Of a stretch of 64,000 nucleotides of DNA, positions 63,080 to 64,000 are shown in pieces. The DNA is from JANXQG01 sp963804375 (GTDB taxonomy: Bacteria > Planctomycetota > Planctomycetia > Pirellulales > Thermoguttaceae). Position 1 is the first letter of the stretch; each line of letters starts with the position of its first letter. The stretch covers positions 943,385-1,007,384 of the forward strand of contig CAWDQE010000015.1 in NCBI GenBank assembly GCA_963804375.1, given 5' to 3'. Position numbers and translations under genes: made by a program. Under the pieces are notes generated by a model, which worked only from the letters and a program-made list of their open reading frames with translations, was not told where the DNA came from and made no database searches.

Positions 63080-63125
63080 CCCCTTTTTACCACCCTCTAC
63101 GGGCAACACGGCTACTGTCTGCAAT
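63080..63125. other. 46-bp motif, third copy (in right repeat)
   Basis: Exact duplicate of 51,289-51,334 carried by the right repeat. Confidence 0.5.
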
Positions 63126-63335
63126 GCCTAGCCCGTGGCATGGTATGAAGTGAGCGAAAATAGGAATCTGGTTTGAACCTTTTGAAGCAAATTACGGTCA
63201 AGAATCCGGCCACTTAAGATGTTGGGTTGACCGTTCCCATGAGGTTTTCAGAATTACGAGTTTGGGCAGAGAAAAAAATGAAGATGATTTGGGCGAATTT
63301 TGCCCAATTTGAATCGGGCAAACACCCCCATAAAT

Positions 63336-63379
63336 CAACAAAAAAGGGTCATAGAAGCATCTTGCCTCTAAGACCCTTA
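63336..63379 (-). terminator. Terminator after the HTH gene, right-repeat copy
   Basis: Duplicate of 51,545-51,588: a 7-bp stem with T-rich tail on the reverse strand. Confidence 0.75.
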
Positions 63380-63399
63380 TCTTACCGCTTGTCGGTTGT

Positions 63400-63663
63400 C
63401 TACTTGCGGGCCTTGCTTGTAGAGGGCTTGGCGGGTGGTAGCTTGCCCATATCGGCAAGTATCTTGTTCAACCCGTCAACGTCCGTTTCTTTCTTAACCC
63501 GTTGCAATTCTGGCAACTTGACCCCTTTCTCACGGAGTTTTTTTGCTCTTGTGGAAATTGATATAGGACTCATGCCGGTTTTGTCTTGTACGTCTTTCGA
63601 CGTTAGGGCAACGGCATAAGCCCTTACAAAATCCTCATCGGAAACCCTTGCTTTTTTCGCCAT
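63400..63663 (-). CDS. Small HTH-like basic protein, right-repeat copy
   Basis: Identical to the 87-residue protein at 51,609-51,872 (MAKKARVSDEDFVRAYAVAL start, KARK end). In this copy there is no recombinase upstream, so any transcription would come from whatever lies right of the window. Confidence 0.7.
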   Translation of the reverse strand: MAKKARVSDEDFVRAYAVALTSKDVQDKTGMSPISISTRAKKLREKGVKLPELQRVKKETDVDGLNKILADMGKLPPAKPSTSKARK

Positions 63664-63897
63664 ACTTCAACCTTTCGTTTCTGTTAAGTTTCGGAACCTC
63701 TTCTATTCTAGCTTGTCTTTCCTTTTCAGCAAGTCTAAATAACCCCCTTTTGGTTATGGAGGAAAAAGTAATACAATTAGGGGGCCTTAAACTGCTTTAT
63801 TTTGCCCCAATTCACCATGATAATTTTCCCCTTCGTAACGCATTTTTTGCCCTTCTAAGGGTCGAATTGCAGTAAAGGTATAAGATGACCATACCCA

Positions 63898-63935
63898 ATA
63901 GAAAAGGCCCCTAATCAAACGGCTAGGGGCCTTGC
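63898..63935 (-). terminator. Recombinase-type terminator, right-repeat copy
   Basis: Duplicate of 52,107-52,144: perfect 10-bp stem, now following only the last codons of a truncated recombinase gene. Confidence 0.8.
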
Positions 63936-63960
63936 TGGCAGTTTTAGAGGTTCGGTTGAC

Positions 63961-63992
63961 CTACGCGAGTCCAACATTCAAAAAGTAGCGGT
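63961..63992 (-). pseudogene. 3' end remnant of the recombinase gene
   Basis: It encodes only the last residues, RYFLNVGLA and stop, of the recombinase at 52,170-53,240, then changes to unrelated GC-rich sequence at 63,993. It marks the right boundary of the duplicated segment. Confidence 0.8.
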
Positions 63993-64000
63993 GAGGGCGC

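Larger units (their letters stand above)
62700..63399. other. Long non-coding region at the right end of the unique part
   Basis: About 700 bases without a credible gene, spanning the promoter of the 62.7 kb operon, a hairpin-rich stretch at 62,885-63,028 and the start of the right repeat. A replication origin or RNA gene could lie here. The plus-strand frame at 63,227 is a shadow across the terminator and HTH gene. Confidence 0.5.
51238..63992. mobile_element. AT-rich mobile element or mis-joined circular replicon with 964-bp terminal direct repeats
   Basis: Base composition, gene density and gene types change abruptly at 51,238. The first 964 bases recur at 63,029-63,992 with no difference that I could see, so the unique unit is 11,791 bp. 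Contents: serine recombinase, HNH and GIY-YIG nucleases, CsrA, at least five HTH or coiled-coil proteins, a tape-measure-like gene and non-coding structured regions. Nearly all genes are on the minus strand. Capsid, portal, terminase and replication genes are not recognisable. Terminal repeats fit single-crossover integration of a circle, or a circular contig assembled past its start and joined to chromosome. Confidence 0.75.
63029..63992. repeat. 964-bp terminal direct repeat, right copy
   Basis: Same sequence as 51,238-52,201 at offset 11,791. It ends in the 3' end of a recombinase gene whose remainder is absent here; the final eight bases of the window (GAGGGCGC) differ from the left copy's continuation and look GC-rich, like the chromosome. 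Confidence 0.92.

Noticed and set aside
51238..63992. Transposon with terminal inverted repeats
   Set aside because: The end repeats are direct, not inverted, and no short target duplication is visible.

Overview
The window joins two very different pieces of DNA. Positions 1 to about 51,237 are GC-rich bacterial chromosome that looks like a planctomycete, probably of the Pirellulales type. The signs are many secreted proteins with Sec or Tat signals, a PEP-CTERM protein, a formylglycine-generating-enzyme-family lipoprotein, an ECF sigma factor next to a FecR-domain protein, Gly/Ala-rich surface proteins, Uma2 and MazF genes, and many long intergenic hairpins. Positions 51,238-63,992 are AT-rich and carry short, tightly packed genes of phage or plasmid character. 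The lineage call is inference from gene content; there is no rRNA in the window.

Chromosome. 1-11.3 kb is mostly housekeeping: a site-2-protease-like N-terminus, a short-chain dehydrogenase, an ADP-forming acyl-CoA synthetase/GNAT fusion, an antitoxin-MazF pair, two outer-membrane-barrel paralogues, biotin-protein ligase, a sugar-nucleotide epimerase, an HtrA-like protease and a Uma2 protein. 11.4-51.2 kb is dominated by carbohydrate-related and exported proteins: a GH36-type alpha-galactosidase, a GH13 amylase, a sugar-isomerase-like TIM barrel, a beta-helix/LamG protein, beta-propeller proteins, a ThuA-like protein and a sialate O-acetylesterase-like enzyme. Three members of one unrecognised secreted family lie within 33-40.6 kb. 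A GH2 mannosidase relic, a truncated Tat protein and a histidine-kinase relic show gene decay. An ECF sigma/FecR-CBM9 pair (22-24.6 kb) is a plausible local regulator. Two distant secreted genes share a 43-bp promoter-like block.

Nine chromosomal genes are broken by apparent frameshifts (one of them twice). At least two would be restored by one more G in a G-run, so indel error in the assembly is a serious alternative to real decay.

AT-rich element. An 11,791-bp unit is flanked by an apparently identical 964-bp direct repeat. It carries a serine recombinase with a MerR-like HTH (IS607-like N-terminus, long C-terminal extension), HNH and GIY-YIG endonucleases, a CsrA homologue with an overlapping micro-ORF, several HTH proteins, an operon with a tail-tape-measure-like gene, and many unknown small genes. 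It also has strong terminators and two RNA-like non-coding regions. A roughly 375-bp GC-rich fragment encoding part of a CHC2 zinc-finger protein is embedded in the tape-measure-like gene. No capsid, terminase or replication gene is recognisable. It is either an undescribed integrative or satellite element, or a circular replicon read past its end and wrongly joined to the chromosome. The sequence alone does not decide between these.
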